DNA from: Clostridia bacterium
Lineage (GTDB): Bacteria > Bacillota > Clostridia > Oscillospirales > Butyricicoccaceae
Reading direction: 5' to 3'
DNA length: 6,290 bases
Assembly: GCA_900763355.1 (NCBI GenBank)
Contig: CAAFJY010000054.1
Span: 1 to 6,290 of the forward strand
Both the position numbers and the translations under genes were made by a program. The notes beneath the pieces were generated by a model that worked only from the letters and a program-made list of their open reading frames with translations, was not told the DNA's origin and did no database searches. Positions 5,446 through 6,290 of the stretch are shown here, piece after piece; position 1 is the stretch's first letter, and every line of letters begins with the position of its first letter.

Positions 5446-5507
5446 AAACTGCTGACCGGCGGGGTCCCGCTGCGCTGAGAGGGCTATCCCCGGACTTCTC
5501 CGGCGCG

Positions 5508-6242
5508 TTACAGGGCAAATCCCCCGTCCACCCCCAGCACCTGGCCGGTGATGAAGGAGGCCTCCTCGGAGCAGAGGAAGAGGGCGGCCCGGGCCACGTC
5601 CTCCGGCTGGCCGATGCGTCCCAGGGGGGTCTCCTCCGCCAGGGCGGCCATGGTCTCCCGGTCAAAGCAGGCGCACATCTCGGTGTCGATGACCCCCGGG
5701 GAGATGCAGTTGACCCGCACCCCGGCGGGGCCCACCTCCTTGGCCAGAGCGCGGCTCAGTCCGATCACTCCCGCCTTTGCCGCGGAATAATGCACCTCGC
5801 AGGAGGCCCCATGCACTCCCCACACCGAGGAGAGGTTGACGATGCTCCCCTGATGCCGCCGGAGCATCCCCGGCAGCACCGCCCGGTCAAAGGCAAAGAC
5901 GCCCCCCAGGTCGGTGTCGATCATCCGCCGCCAGTCCCCGTCGGTGAGGTCGGTGAACAGGGCCTGCTGGGCGATCCCGGCGCAGCAGACCAGGGCGTCC
6001 AGATGGGAAAAGCGGGCCTCCGCCCGGGCCACGCAGTCCCCCACGGCGGCAGGGTCGGCGGCGTCGGCCCGGAAGATCTCCGCGTCGCAGCCCCGGGACA
6101 AAAGCTCGTCCCGCAGGGCCCGGGCGGCGTCCTCCCGCTGACCATAGTGGATGGCCACGGCATAGCCCGCCCCGGCAAAGATCCGGGCGCAGGCCCGGCC
6201 GATCCCCCGGGAAGCCCCGGTGATGAGCACCGTCTTGTTCAT
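5508..6242 (-). CDS. ymfI: short-chain reductase, probable EF-P 5-aminopentanone reductase (YmfI); FabG-like
   Basis: A 244-residue NAD(P)H-dependent Rossmann-fold reductase of classical SDR size. Seen: the dinucleotide-binding motif TGASRGIG (8-15, the Arg suggesting NADPH), Asp60, catalytic Ser139, Tyr152 and Lys156 in YSAAK, the PGVIDTEM loop (182-189), PLGRIGQPEDVA (206-217), and the C-terminal ITGQVLGVDGGF. The stretch NLSSVWGVHGASCEV (136-150) is what points to YmfI, which in Bacillus reduces the 5-aminopentanone group on a lysine of elongation factor P to aid translation of proline stretches. Oddly, the near-universal NNAG is CCAG (86-89), and the fourth catalytic residue, usually Asn in a NxxxG-type motif, is Asp111 (IDTDLGGVF). 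The SDR fold is certain; YmfI over FabG is judged from memory of the family. It is transcribed alone toward the repeat-rich region, where no clear minus-strand terminator is visible (the CCGGA/TCCGG hairpin at 5490-5503 lacks a T tail). Confidence 0.9.
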   Translation of the reverse strand: MNKTVLITGASRGIGRACARIFAGAGYAVAIHYGQREDAARALRDELLSRGCDAEIFRADAADPAAVGDCVARAEARFSHLDALVCCAGIAQQALFTDLTDGDWRRMIDTDLGGVFAFDRAVLPGMLRRHQGSIVNLSSVWGVHGASCEVHYSAAKAGVIGLSRALAKEVGPAGVRVNCISPGVIDTEMCACFDRETMAALAEETPLGRIGQPEDVARAALFLCSEEASFITGQVLGVDGGFAL

Positions 6243-6251
6243 GAAAAAAAG

Positions 6252-6257
6252 CCCCCT
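6252..6257 (-). promoter_or_regulatory. ribosome binding site of the short-chain reductase
   Basis: On the minus strand AGGGGG lies 9 bases before the ATG (6242-6240), separated by C plus a T-rich spacer. It supports the chosen start. Confidence 0.65.
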
Positions 6258-6276
6258 TTTCCGGCATTCTGGGTAT

Positions 6277-6285
6277 AGTATAGCA
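6277..6285 (-). promoter_or_regulatory. extended -10 promoter of the short-chain reductase
   Basis: On the minus strand TG, one base, then TATACT (6282-6277) forms an extended -10 box with five of six consensus matches. Transcription would start near 6270, leaving a leader of about 28 bases. The -35 region is outside the window. Confidence 0.55.
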
Positions 6286-6290
6286 GAAAA

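Larger units (their letters stand above)
4856..5507. other. 650-base gene-free region packed with inverted repeats
   Basis: It lies between the 3' ends of two convergent genes. Several reading frames are open, but none shows a recognisable domain or a convincing ribosome binding site; open frames are expected in GC-rich DNA. Besides the elements listed separately, clear stems are: 4872-4877/4891-4896; 4910-4913/4917-4920; 4932-4937/4941-4946 (perfect 6 bp, loop AGA); 4986-4991/4995-5000 (perfect 6 bp, loop AAG); 5042-5048/5053-5059 (7 bp with one G-U); and 5376-5395 (8 bp with one bulge). I read this as a cluster of intergenic repeat or structured RNA elements, not a gene. Confidence 0.7.

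Noticed and set aside
4865..5455. 196-codon + strand frame in the repeat-rich region, plus overlapping minus-strand frames
   Set aside because: Frames on both strands are open over the same bases, the translations merely follow the palindromes, and no start has a good ribosome binding site.
5490..5503. Minus-strand terminator for the short-chain reductase
   Set aside because: The 5-bp CCGGA/TCCGG hairpin is close to the stop but has no T run on the minus strand.
4856..5507. CRISPR array
   Set aside because: The hairpins differ in sequence and spacing; there are no regular identical repeats with unique spacers.
4231..5507. Phage or island attachment site formed by a second copy of the tRNA-Leu 3' end
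   Set aside because: I found no repeat of the T-arm/acceptor sequence downstream and no integrase in the window.
5202..6278. 358-codon + strand frame opposite the short-chain reductase
   Set aside because: The minus strand encodes a full SDR with all motifs and its own promoter and ribosome binding site; the + frame is low-complexity and runs out of the hairpin region.

Overview
The window comes from a GC-rich bacterium with Gram-positive (Firmicutes/Clostridia-like) habits: clear purine-rich ribosome binding sites, short AT-rich promoters with extended -10 boxes, an AnmK with a cytoplasmic beta-lactamase-fold hydrolase, and a YmfI-type short-chain reductase. The best guess is a gut Oscillospiraceae-type clostridium. 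This is inferred from protein flavour and base composition; nothing in the window fixes the taxon.

Positions 1-4120 (+ strand) look like one transcription unit. A promoter near position 14 is followed by glycerate kinase (63-1193), a RimJ-like GNAT acetyltransferase (1190-1756), a SxxK serine hydrolase (1824-2984) and anhydro-N-acetylmuramic acid kinase AnmK (2981-4120). Genes 1/2 and 3/4 overlap by 4 bases (ATGA), which suggests translational coupling. The second pair makes metabolic sense: an AmiE-like hydrolase could strip peptide from muropeptides inside the cell and AnmK would phosphorylate the freed anhydro-sugar. Glycerate kinase and the acetyltransferase have no obvious link to that job.

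Positions 4121-4300 hold a tRNA-Leu(UAA) gene with its own promoter, an encoded CCA end, and a strong intrinsic terminator directly abutting it. Next comes a second, monocistronic GNAT acetyltransferase (4349-4855), visibly less GC-rich than the operon before it.

Positions 4856-5507 contain no convincing gene. They lie between two convergent genes and are packed with inverted repeats: one intrinsic terminator, a 24-base perfect palindrome, a 10-bp and a 12-bp stem, a nested branched structure, and alternative pairings. This is the most unusual part of the window. It is best explained as a dispersed intergenic repeat cluster or a structured transcript, and it is undescribed as far as I can tell from sequence alone.

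Positions 5508-6242 (- strand) encode a short-chain dehydrogenase/reductase of FabG shape, most likely the elongation factor P 5-aminopentanone reductase YmfI, with two unusual changes in normally conserved motifs. Its promoter is at the right edge of the window.
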